From positions 930,001 to 994,000 of the forward strand of contig VNKQ01000015.1 in NCBI GenBank assembly GCA_016508695.1: a stretch of DNA of 64,000 nucleotides. Reading direction: 5' to 3'. The stretch's first letter is position 1. Every line of letters begins with the position of its first letter. Positions 48,150-58,409 of the stretch are shown piece by piece. The stretch is from Hyphodiscus hymeniophilus. Taxonomy: Eukaryota; Ascomycota; Leotiomycetes; Helotiales; Hyphodiscaceae. A program made the position numbers and the translations under genes. A model generated the notes under the pieces. It ran no database searches. It was not told the DNA's origin and saw only the letters and a program-made list of their open reading frames with translations.

Positions 48150-50002
48150 ATGAAGTGGTTTTCCAAGAAGAAGGCAAAAGGCATTGACGAAGGTTTCTCT
48201 CAAAGCTTACCTCGGCAGCAATACGAGTACGGAACCCCGCCTGCATCCGACTTCAGCGCAAGGCTCCCTGCACCCTTACTCGAGCGCATCTTCTCTTTCG
48301 TGTGCCCGCATGCACAAGATGAAACTTACACCAACTGTGAAGAATCAGCCATCGGGGATACGTGCATGTTATGCGATCTGCGAGATGTAGCTCACTGCGC
48401 GCAAGTCTCAAGAAGATGGCGGAAGCTGGCTACGAACGTCATGTAAGTATGCCCAAATCGCGTTCTGAGCTCAAATTGACCGCGTTTGCAGGTATCATAG
48501 CATACGAATCGACGCCGTACATTACTGCGCACGCGAAGAAGAACTATCTGAGAAGCGCAAACGAAAGTCCCGTATAAATCGTAATGCTGAGCCCGAGGAC
48601 ACACCCTCAGCGCGACTTCGACTGCTATGTAGAACACTTCGAGAAGATCAAGGCGGGGTCGCAATGAAGGTCCAATTCATCAAGCTGGCATATATGACAC
48701 GAGAGACATGTAAGGCGGACCTTGCTCGGACGGTCGCAGTTACGCCCACCTTACGATATGTTGATCTGCCCGAGGGCATTTTCATGGACGATCCGTCTTG
48801 CGATTTGTTGAAGCAGGAAATTCAAGCGAGATGTCCAGATCTAAGAAAGATGTCCTACATGGGTGGCGCAGAGAGAAGCTTGGAACTCATGTCCAACGGG
48901 CAGCTATGGCGAGATCTAGAAGTGCTAGAACTCTCAAAGTTGAATATGGATCCTACGATACTACGACGAGTCCTGGGCGAGCTACCTCAACTTCGAGCTT
49001 TGAAGGTCAAAGATATGAAAACATTCGATGACCGACTGTTCCGACATAATAACTACCTGGCCCCATTCCCAGCACTTAGTGAACTTCTCTTCGAAAATAC
49101 CCCCAATGTCACTGCAGAAGGGCTGGCTACATATCTGTTTCGCTCGGAGGCTCAGGATGCACTCAAGACTCTTTCTCTCACAAACACTGGAGTCCAGCCT
49201 TCGAGCCTACACCAAATTCTCAGCGTCGCTCCCAGCCTGACTTTCCTCTCCATAATCGAATCCATTTCGACATCCTGCCCTACTGGTGTCCCCCTTCTCA
49301 AGACTGAATCTCTAGAAATCTTCCATTTCGAAATCACATCTGCCTCTTCTGCAAACTCGTACGCAAGCACAATAGAAAGTTACTATACCTACCTCGCGTC
49401 CTCTCTTCTTTCACACTCGCTTCCAGCTCTGCGGCAGCTCTATGTTCGAGGTAAGCTCACGTGCCAACACAATATGCTTATAGCTTACATGTCTAGATCC
49501 CAATTTCCCAGAGCTTCTCATAGACCTCGCACCTCCTGCGCCAGCATTCGCCTCAGATCCCGACAACTTCACACCAAACCGCTCTCCCAATCTCTCGCCG
49601 CACCTTTCTCCCTCCTTTGGATCTCCCAACAACAACCGATTCAGCTCTAATAACCCATTTGCAGGCGCCGCAGCTTCACAGATGCCCCCACAACCTGGTC
49701 TCACACACGAACTCGAAGTCTTCAGTAAAGGCCTTGATGAGATGGAGTGGAATTTTACGAGTGTGCAACCGCCTAAAGGACCCGGTCGACGTGGAAGTGC
49801 TAGTGCACCGAGACCAGTAAGCAGTTACGGACTGGGAGAGAACATGGGTAGGAGTTGGGGACAAGGTGCGGGTGCTAGGAAGAGCGTTATAGTCGGGAAT
49901 GGATTTGGCGGGTTCTTGGCTGTTCCTGCTGAAGATGAACGGCCACTTAGCTCTGGTGGTGAAAAGGGACGGAGAGCTAGTAAGTACGATATGTGGCGTT
50001 GA
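48150..50002 (+). CDS. F-box protein with leucine-rich repeats
   Basis: Predicted substrate adaptor of an SCF ubiquitin ligase. Exons 48150-48442, 48492-49450 and 49497-50002 encode 585 residues, starting MKWFSKKKAKG. The F-box runs from about residue 36 (ARLPAPLLERIFSFV) to VSRRWRKLATNVMY, with an inserted Cys-containing loop (CMLCDLRD). The middle 280 residues show irregular leucine-rich repeats (LRYVDLPEGIF, LEVLELSKL, LRALKVKDM, LKTLSLTNTGV), the normal substrate-recognition part. The C-terminal 160 residues are Pro/Ser/Gly-rich and probably disordered. Splice junctions restore the frame at all three joins. The substrate is unknown. Confidence 0.8.
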
Positions 50003-51959
50003 TTCCTAAATGCGGAGTACTATCAGTACCATTACCACATGCAATGGTGCATTGGGAGGCGAAATTGGCGTTAATGGATGTATAAGAGGATGGAATTCTG
50101 ATCCGGGCAATGCTTTTTTTAATAGCTACACCACGTCAATAGCACGATAGTCTGTGGGATTTGGACAATGGTCTAGAGAACTGTGTGAGTCAAGAATCTG
50201 GGAAATCGTTCAATTTGAACTTCAGCCATCAGCGATAGGTTTCACTGTATATACCCTTATGGTTCATGAGAATATGATGAAATCGTATTAATTTTCTGCA
50301 GTCCCTTTCTTTCATTGCGACTTCTTGCCAAGTGGGGCGACGTTTTGATTTACGGCTGATCGATATGAAGCTCCACATCTGGCAGAAGACTGTATGAAAT
50401 GCTGTTTGATGAGATCCTCATCCCTCCGAACCTTTGAGCGGTTGGAGTGCTGTACGAACTACTACTGCCTGGTATAAAACTTTGCATCTGAGATGTGTTG
50501 ACCAATTCGAGTTGAAAATGATGCCTGCTCTGGGAATATATACGTATATCTCAAATCCTCTACTTGCCATGTTTCACGCGGCAGATAAAAGTCACATTGT
50601 ATGGTTCATAAGGAAGGATGTTGCGATCTTCAACAAAAGTTCCTATGGGTTTTCTTACTAGATGAGAATGAATCATCTCATGTTAAGTTTCAATGGAGTT
50701 AAAGCTATTCGCAGATCACTACAAAGTTCACTTGCCAGTTGCCACCAGAGCCTGACTGTTGCCGGTACCAAACTTTCTCGACCTCTTTGAGCTTCGCGGA
50801 GACGTATGCCTGCATTTTGGTATTTCTTTGAAGGTACCTTATGTTCCTTGCGCAGGGGAAAGCCAGCACAACAACTTCTCACTTCATTCAAAATATGTTC
50901 CATGTGTCGCTAGCGAATCGCGAGCGAATTGCGATGTGCAACAAAACAATTTTGACTCAAATTGAAGCTGGAGATATATTCCATGTGTCACGGGATGCCT
51001 AGTGAAAACTCAAGCCAATTGCGACTTGCAACAAAACAATTTTGTGAATTCAACACTCAGGAAATGTGACGTGCAACAAGACAGTCTTGTGATTTCATTG
51101 AGATATGATCCATGCGCAGGAAAACGCGATGTGCAACAAAATGGACGAGTTTCAAAAGTAAAGTGACAGTACCTTAGGATTTCTCATTGTCTTAACCTCA
51201 CTTGAGGCTATTCGAAAACCATCCGCATGCCTTCAAAAGCAACGCCGGTATTCTTCCACTGTCGTCTCCTGAGCTCCCTCACAAAAACGTCACAGCGTTG
51301 AATCGAGTAGCAAAAGCTGGTTCTAGCTCCTGTCATTGATCCAGAGACATTATGGGAACTGCCCGAAGATTCGAACTCGACTCCGCGCTTGGAGCCAATA
51401 TTGTTCCATTGACCTGTTTTCAAGATAGCGACAGCTGTCGAATATGTGCAAACACCACCGGACAAGATCGTTGTGTCGCAGGTGAACGTGATGTCTGCAG
51501 ATTCACTCTTGTCAAATTACTCCCTTCTGTTCAGCCCTTATCTGGACTCACATGGTTACAAGGCACTTCAACTCTTCCCATTTGTCACCGCCTGGTCCAT
51601 CGCAGTCTGGCCATCCGCTGGAAATACAAGTGCTGGGTGCCGGATTTGCAGGAGACACAATGTTCCGTTACCCTTTCTTTCAATTAATGGCGGAGAGGTC
51701 AACGAGTTGTCGAAGTTCGGGGAAGACTACCCAGAACTGGAGGTACGCAACTGCAGCATTCAATTTTTTTAGAAAACTTTATTATCTGAACTATGAGAGC
51801 TAAAGCCTAGGTGAATCTATGCGAGTGACTACCTAGAGGCATGTTCTGAAAGCTGGGCTCTGGGGAATTCGTCCTTCACATACACGCCAATTTTGATTGC
51901 TGCCTTTGAGAGGGTGAAATTCTCCGCCGATTCCATGCGTAGTCCTCGTCATAGGTACC
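50003..51959. other. Repeat-bearing spacer of about 2 kb
   Basis: No gene is supported. Short frames at 51352-51803 overlap on one strand in three frames with no motif, indicating chance or decay. A family of imperfect repeats at 50894-51145 is listed separately. Confidence 0.45.
50894..51145 (+). repeat. Interspersed 24-nt palindromic repeat, four copies
   Basis: The unit GCGATGTGCAACAAAACAAT plus TTTG occurs at 50931-50954 and 51021-51044, a variant at 51066-51089 and a truncated copy at 51126-51144. Its right part is an inverted repeat: CAAAA-CAA-TTTTG in the first two and CAAGA-CAG-TCTTG in the third, where both stem positions changed together. A second element, TTCCATGTGTC, precedes copies at 50898 and 50979, with a degenerate form near 51108. 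Spacing is irregular (90, 45 and 60 nt), so it is not a simple tandem array. Confidence 0.6.
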
Positions 51960-53443
51960 TCAATCCATAACTATGCCCCCAAAAGCAGCTGGAATCGTGA
52001 ACGTCGACCCATGTTCCAAGCCCAGATCGTCCATATCCGCATCCAAATCCATTATCTTCCCCTGATATTCAAATCCTGCTGCCTTATCCATGCCCGCGAA
52101 CTCCTCGCCGACATTCACCATGCTCCAAAGCCAGACCAATTCGCGAACAGTGGTGGAACTCATGACAACGATGAAGTAATACTCGAGCGGCTGGGGAGCA
52201 GTTCCGTATTCAGCGATGATGATGAAACAGGTAGAAGGGGCGAGCTTGCGGGCGAATATCATGTTCCAGGGTTTTGGTTGGTAGTCGGTCCTCAAAGGGT
52301 TCTCGAAGTCGGGTTGTTTTGCCAACAGGAGGGTGCGAGTGGTGATGGAGGGCCGACGTGCGACGATGTTCTTGTAGCGGCTGTTTCTCATGATTCCTTC
52401 AGGAGTGCCGTCATCTTGTTTGGGGATGATAACCTCCTCTTCCTTGGACTCAGCTTCTGGGTCGTCCGACTGCATATTTCAGTGAGAATTTTTGAACGGG
52501 GGATGGGTGCCTTCACTTCAGAGCTTTCAAGGCTTTCAAGGCTTGAGCTTTCAACCTCAGTCCCTTCAGTGTTAGTGCTTTCTTGAACAGACTATTTGGT
52601 GGTTAGCAGTGGACGAGTCAGAAGCTCGCGATCTCTTGCCTCTTGGATCTGATCATTGATGAAGAATTCCACCTCCTCGTCAGCTTCGAATTGATCCCAG
52701 AGCTCAGCAATATTCGGCGTCTTCTCATATATATTAGGACAGACGTCTTTCAACTAATACGCATACATCTCGCCTACCTCCTCTGGAAATTCATCATGAG
52801 TGCCAGTAGCCATGCCCGCTTCGCTATTCTCGTTGTTTCCAATGGTGTCAGATATATTCTACTCAAGTATTAGAAGTGAAGTCTAGTGCTTGGGACAAGA
52901 AAAACTACTCACGAAGTGTTCTTCGGCGTTTTGCTCGAGAGTCTGTAGTTCAGGAGAGAAGGTCTCTAGTCGCGGTCCATGAGAATGTCTCCAATCCTCG
53001 TTCTCAAAGTGAAACTCGTATTGGTCAGAAGTCTGTGGGGAAACTTCAGAGAAATCGTCATCAAACTCAGCGTAACTTCCCTCGTCTGTGTTGTGCCAAA
53101 TACTTGAGATATAAACAGCTTTCAAGTTCGACGTGTCAACCCTAACTCTGCATGTAGGGCACGTGGTCGGCACTCCGCGTACGAGCAATGATCCAAACCA
53201 CTGCAGATTCCAAGTTAGCACGAGAAGTCTTAAGATCTGTGTGGTAGCAAACTTAAAAGGGCTTGTAGCTGATGAAGCCGACGAGGGTCCACATACATGA
53301 GCTATGCATTCAGAACAAGTCAAGTGGTCATGGCAAGAAATCTGGACCGCCTCTGCAGAGACAGCTTCCAAGCAGATAAGACATTTGATGTCTTCGGAAA
53401 TAAGGTGGTTTTCCAGGTAATTAATTGTCTGTGTGACTGACAT
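51960..53443 (-). CDS. RING-finger protein with a ubiquitin-like C-terminal region
   Basis: Six exons, all in phase 0, encode 393 residues: 53297-53443, 52913-53200, 52778-52858, about 52640-52720, 52517-52591 and 51960-52469. Splicing out 53201-53296 completes a RING: Cys21, Cys24, Cys37, His40, Cys43, Cys46, Cys63 and Cys66 (CLICLEAV, CHDHLTCSEC, CPTC), with spacing as in RING-HC ligases. A long acidic Ser/Glu linker follows (about 100-245). Residues about 321-384 resemble a ubiquitin-like fold, especially GFEYQGKIMDLDADMDDLGL and EHGSTFTI, followed by Gly-Gly and a four-residue tail. E3 ligase activity is inferred from the RING; the ubiquitin-like part is a by-eye proposal. Intron 52592-52639 is GC-AG, and the acceptor of exon 4 (AAG or GAG) is uncertain. 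Confidence 0.65.
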
Positions 53444-54156
53444 CTTGTCTGCGCGCTTGGAGTTGGAGACATTATGAAGATTGCACGGCCTAAGCTTGTA
53501 TGTCAAAGAAGTGTAGGAACCTTGAAGTCAGTCAGGCGAGGTTGTCGAGGTTTGATTCGGTAAAATGGAGAGACTCGATTCACTCGGAAAGGCAACAAAT
53601 TTGTTCATCAAGCTTCCCACTTACCAGATATTAATGAACTTCCAAGAGATAACGCATATTCACGGTAATCACCAAGATGTTTTCATGAATCTGGGCGGCA
53701 AATTTGTAGGTTGTGGGACAGCCCCCAATCTATTTTGGCTGATCGAATGGAAGGTCATGATTGCACTTTGGTTTGAACGTAATTTTAAGAGAAATCTTAC
53801 AGACTAACCTTTGACCGTATATGAGGCAATAAAAAATGCAGTATATAGGACGTTGGAAGCAATTGGAGAACCAGAATCAGAGTTTATAGTATGGGCCTTG
53901 ATGCCAGACTTGAAGTGGGGTTGATCAAGCATACCCATGGCTAGGAACCAGAGCTATATGTTATCCCCCTTTGTTATCAAAATGGTTCGATCGCAGATGT
54001 CCTCAGATGTATCACGCTCTCTGCGTTCTCGTCAGCCAGAAGCCAACATGCGATTTTGAATTGGGTGAAGCGGCCAGTGCGATGGGACTGAGAAAATTGG
54101 AATCCACGACTGAAGTAAGGTAGACACAGTTCCAGAGGCGTTCAACAGTTGATTTA
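53444..54156. other. Spacer between the RING gene and the interrupted small frame
   Basis: 713 bp holding the RING gene promoter. An 80-codon frame at 53565-53807 (+) has no motif and is not supported as a gene. Confidence 0.4.
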
Positions 54157-54471
54157 ATGTCGAAGACTCAAAGAAATGCACGTAACCCAGCTGAGCTCAA
54201 ACCATCACCGAAAGCTTCTGTCGTAAAGGCAAAGGACAATTACTTTACGGGAAGATGACACGTGGAAAGCGAAGATTCGGAAGAGACTGCTGGGGCTGAT
54301 GAAAGCACGTATGTTTGCGGGCACGAGAGATTTTGGCAGAGCTTAAATCCTCATCAGAAATGGATACTGATCAATGTTAGCTGCAAGATTGGAGAATCTG
54401 AAGCAGCATGTAACGAGAATAATCTATGTTCGGTGCCCGAGTTGCTCGAATTCTTTGTATATCCTTAAATT
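54157..54471 (+). pseudogene. Small open frame interrupted by one in-frame TGA
   Basis: From the ATG at 54157 a basic N-terminus (MSKTQRNARNPAELKPSPKA) runs to an in-frame TGA at 54256-54258. The same frame then continues with natural-looking sequence (ADESTYVCGHERFWQSLNPH) to a TAA after residue 103. No intron of normal size removes the stop. Either this is a small gene killed by a nonsense change, perhaps CGA to TGA, or the stop is read through, or both halves are chance. No family was recognised. Confidence 0.3.
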
Positions 54472-54650
54472 CACTAGAACATTCGGGAGCTACTTGGCCC
54501 GAAGGCTTATTGAGTTTCAGTGGAAGAGTGAAAATCCGCAGAAGTGAGAAGATTCCAGGTCAAAAGTTCAGATATAAAAGGTCGCAGCCTCACGTTCAAC
54601 CTCCCCAAAGCATCATACATCAAAAACATACTCATCTTCCCACGATCAAA

Positions 54651-54818
54651 ATCTTCCCCATCACCACGACACAATCTTCCTCGTCATCACGAAACAACCT
54701 TCCTCAACATCACGAAACGATCTTCCTCATCATCACGAAGCGCATAATCGACAACACCACTCGTCTTCCCACAGCTACCATCTTTCTCATCGTCACGAAG
54801 CGCAGAATCGGCAACGAC
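54651..54818 (+). repeat. 23-nt tandem repeat in the leader of the small charged gene
   Basis: Three consecutive 23-nt units begin at 54651, 54674 and 54697, with consensus ATCTTCCTCATCATCACGAA plus ACA. A further unit at 54720 and another at 54780 share a longer 39-nt extension (to ...AATCGNCAACNNC). The array ends just before the ATG at 54822. The frame of the downstream protein is open through the array. Confidence 0.65.
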
Positions 54819-54821
54819 ATA

Positions 54822-55185
54822 ATGCCTGAGCACACTGTTACCGATGGGGAATTAGAAATGGTTCTGACGCTCCTCCGTCAGAAGAATTTTGACTTACAGA
54901 AAGGCGCTGATACGTTGCAAATTAAGAAAACTGCACTGGATAAGAGAGTTTCACGTTTCTTACAGAAACATAAAACCGTCAATGCTGGCTCAGCAGTAAG
55001 CACCACCTTATTTCAGATGTATGAATCGTGCTGACTTCATCATCTAGCCTGCCTCCAGCCCTCCTGAGACCACACCCGCGATCAAGAAGCCGAGCCGCAA
55101 GAAGCCCAAGGCCAAGGTGGAGGAGGATGTGGAGGACGAAATGGCACAGGAAGGAGTCGAGAAGGACGAAGGAGACGAGAAGTGA
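54822..55185 (+). CDS. Small charged protein, possibly DNA-associated
   Basis: Exons 54822-54995 and 55048-55185 (intron 52 nt, GTAAGC...TAG) encode 103 residues. Residues 5-52 are predicted helical (DGELEMVLTLLRQKNFDLQK, then a KTALDKRVSRFLQKH stretch), resembling a short helix-turn-helix-like module often seen in small fungal proteins. The C-terminus is Lys/Pro-rich then acidic (AIKKPSRKKPKAKVEEDVED), like a nuclear or chromatin protein tail. No family name is justified. The same frame is open upstream to 54426 through the tandem repeats, so a longer N-terminus is possible; 54822 is preferred because upstream residues are repeat-encoded. Confidence 0.6.
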
Positions 55186-56474
55186 GGGGTGACCTAGAGT
55201 TGTGCCAGAACGAGCCGCAGCAGAGCCCATTTAGCTTTCATATTACTGTCGGTCAATAACAGCATTCCGTCGACATCGAAACATAGCTCGACAGTCGACA
55301 TCAAAACATAGCTCGACAGCCGACACAGCGTCCAAGGATTGTACTTTGTTATTCACAACTATGTGCAGCCACAAAAGCGTGTCATGCCCCCGAGCTATTT
55401 GCTCAAATGCATTGAACGATTCAGAACTGCAGGATCATTGACTCTTCTTGAGCTGTTAGCTACCTTAGGTAAGGTAGGGACCGTAGGGTGCCTGGTATGA
55501 GATCAGAAATCATGAGAACCAAAATACTCTTCTCAACTCAGCTTTCAACTACTTGTCAATAATCTAATGCATACATTGGGCTTACCTGAACTCTAAATCG
55601 CTGGATATGGAAACACTGATGAGTAAAGTTCAGCCCCTTTCTATTCGCAACCCGACTCAGTGGATGTGACTGTGAACACCACACAAAAGACAAACCCCGA
55701 AGCTGCACGCACTACCTGAGAGCGGAATCTCGCTCGGGGCTGCCTACAAATATCTGCCCGTTGTCGACTAGTAGTGATTACTTTCGATTTATGTGAAGGC
55801 GTCTGCCTTAAGTTGAAGCTTCCACGTGACACTAAGTTTGCTATTCCTGCAAACCTTTGTCCCAATAAAGAAGGAGCGAATGACGCTGTCTACTAGTGCC
55901 TGGTCCGTGCGCCTTCTAAGTTCTCTATATTGCCGTCGCTCATTTCGCAAAACTTTCTCTTCTCCATCTTAGTGCATGGTGAGCAAACCCCCCCCTAAAG
56001 TTCTCAACGATTTTATACTGATACTTCTCCTCAGGGTTTTACGCATATCAGTGAGGATTCGTCCGAGATTGCGTTTTTGCTAGTTGAAAACTATAACCAT
56101 GACCGCTCCTACTCGGCTTCGGCTGGGCAGGGAATCTTTGGAAACTACAACTTCTCGAAAAGAGATCTTTTTTCATTGCGAACGGTCTCTTGAGACTGAC
56201 GTGAAGAAGAAGAAACTTCAACAACTTGAAATCTGTTGGCATGAATGAGCTCGAGACGAAACTGCGAACATAGTGAATATAGCGAACAGAATCTTACTCT
56301 GCTACTCCTAAGTGATGAGACTCGAGTGGCACGCTAGATACTGACTTCAGAGACGAACGGGAAGATGTGACGCGTGCAATGGTTTGGTTTCGAAGCAGCT
56401 CTGTTGAGCCTCTAAGCCTCTGACCACCAAGATCTTCAACTCCACGAACCTCCTCCCACACTCACACCACCAAT
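55186..56474. other. Spacer of about 1.3 kb
   Basis: Contains a 25-nt tandem duplication at 55271-55320 and the short element TACCTTAGGTAAGGTA at 55461-55476. The rest holds short frames only and the promoter of the reductase gene. Confidence 0.4.
55271..55325. repeat. 25-nt tandem duplication
   Basis: Two adjacent copies, 55271-55295 and 55296-55320, of CGACATCGAAACATAGCTCG plus ACAGT differ at two positions, and a third copy starts (CGACA). It is non-coding and just downstream of the small charged gene, probably in its 3' untranslated region. Confidence 0.7.
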
Positions 56475-57640
56475 ATGCCCAAGAAAGCTCTCATTACCGG
56501 CGCGACTGGTTTGTTAGGCAGACAAGTCGTGAAGGCATTCCAGAGGCAAGGATGGGAAGTCGTAGGCACAGGATTGACGCGCGCTCAACCGCCATCAATC
56601 ATCAAGCTGGACTTGGGTGATCCATCAGCGGTTGCAGCAGCCCTCAAAAACGTCAAGTGAGCTCTATCTCTCCCACCGCAGCTCAGCCGCAACGCTGACA
56701 GCTCCGAGCTGAAGACCTCAGATCGTGGTCCATTGTACGCCTCTCGAATAATATCAATCCGCACATGCATATATCTGCATAGCTAATCTGATAGCTCCTA
56801 GGCGCAGCAAATCGCTTCCCAGATAAATGCGACAGCGACCCGGCCGGCACACGAGCTCTCAACATCGATGCCTCCTCCTCCTTAGCCACTCTGTGCGCCG
56901 AGCAGAACATCTTCCTCATCTACATATCCACCGACTACGTATTCCCCGGCACAGAAGGCGATGCGCCGTATGAAGTGACCGCTAGCCCAAAGCCGCCAAA
57001 TCTGTATGGGGAAACTAAATATGAGGGCGAGAAAGCTGTGCTGAAAGCATACGAGAAGGCTTCAATGACAGGATGGGGTGTTGTGATGAGAGTGCCTGTG
57101 CTCTATGGAGAGGCGGAACAGCCGAAGGAATCTGCTGTCAATGTGTTGATGGATAGTATCTGGAAGGCACAGGAGAAAAGGGCAAATGTTAAGATGGATC
57201 ACTGGGCGATCAGATATCCTACCAATACAGAGGATGTTGGGAGAGTTTGTCAAGGTATGCGCAATTTCATTCCCATTCCCATTCCCATTCCCGTCCCAAT
57301 CCCTCTCCTTCCTCCTTGAACGCTATAATGCTCACAACTGTCAGATGTTGCAACCAAATACCTCGAGACGGACGACAAGTCTTCCCTACCGAAGATCCTA
57401 CAATTCTCCTCGGAGGACAAGTTTACGAAATATGAGATCTGCGAGCTGTTTGCTGAGATTATGGGCTTGCCACTTGATGGCATGGCTGCGAATACAGAAG
57501 GCAACGATCCGAATGCGAGCGTGCAAAGGCCTTACGATTGCCATCTCTCGAGCAAGGCTTTGAAGGATATTGGGATCGATGTTCATACAATGGATTTCAA
57601 GGGTTGGTGGAGGAGGGAGGCGAGGGCTTTTAGGAAGTGA
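56475..57640 (+). CDS. RmlD/MAT2B-type NAD(P)-dependent reductase
   Basis: Extended short-chain dehydrogenase of the RmlD-substrate-binding family, related to dTDP-4-dehydrorhamnose reductase and to the regulatory beta subunit of methionine adenosyltransferase. Exons 56475-56656, 56715-56734, 56802-57254 and 57345-57640 encode 316 residues. Exon 2 is only 20 nt and supplies PQIVVH, which links the N-terminal sheet to CAANRFPDKC. The nucleotide motif is ALITGATGLLGRQVV. The active-site block ISTDYVFPGT and YGETKYEGE (YxxxK) are intact, so a catalytic fold is preserved, although MAT2B homologues act as regulators. Intron 3 has a CCCATT hexamer run. It is probably cytosolic. Confidence 0.88.
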
Positions 57641-58409
57641 GAGCCAGAAGATGGTTTGGTCTGTGACCGGAGTGGATAGTTTGAAGGCAGCGTGTTGAAG
57701 GCTTCTTCTCATGACTCTGATCATACCTTACATTCCATTCCCTCTGCTGACTCGTCTTTTGACGGCTGTCAGAATCGTGGTGCGCGAGAACCGCTTCTGA
57801 ATGGACGGAGAGGTCTTCAAACATTCCATTAATACCTACTGAGTCATGACAAACTGCCTAAGGAACTCGATTGATGGCGGTTGCTGTGACTCCCATGTTG
57901 GAGACCTGGTTTGAGGTCGTGGAACTCATGATTGTATTGTACGAGGCATGATCCATCCTAATCTGGCCCCTGAGTATCCTCATTTCTCAAACTCAATTGC
58001 ACCATTAACACTCCCAAACTCCGCAGAGTGAGTGCCCTTAAAATGAGTAAAGCTGTGCCCCAAAATTGCGCGAAGCCAACACACATTTCTCCTCCAACCA
58101 CACCACGTCCCACACCTCTTACATGCCCCCAAACAGCACCCCAAAAGCAGGCTTCTCCGCATAATTCACACACCCTACAGCGGGAGATCTGCGCACCAAG
58201 TCGCCAAGCATTGCTAAAATAAGATTGCATTGAGGGACAAGAAAAGTCTCGTGGCCGTATCGAAATTGCTTCTGTGCACCACAGCCCCAGTTCTGCATCC
58301 CTTCGTTTGCTCCTAAATACGAAGGTCCTCATACGATGCAATCTCGTGGAGAACGCTCCCGCCGTTTTTTGCGACTTCACAGAAAATCCGTACAATACTT
58401 ATAGATAGG
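57641..58409. other. Spacer between the reductase and the RA-PH gene
   Basis: 769 bp without a supported gene; frames on the minus strand here have no motifs. It holds the 3' flank of the reductase and the promoter of the next gene. Confidence 0.4.

Noticed and set aside
51352..51803. Three overlapping plus-strand frames of 83-111 codons
   Set aside because: All three frames of one strand are open over the same bases with no conserved pattern; no splice solution was convincing.
52754..52777. 24-nt intron (GTAGGC...TTAG) in the RING gene
   Set aside because: Below the minimum intron length seen in the window (43 nt); a 57-nt (or 54-nt) intron with a CTAAT branch point gives the same frame.
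57269..57300. CCCATT hexamer run considered as telomere-like sequence
   Set aside because: The unit is not the fungal TTAGGG/CCCTAA repeat, the run is short, and it lies inside an intron of an intact gene.
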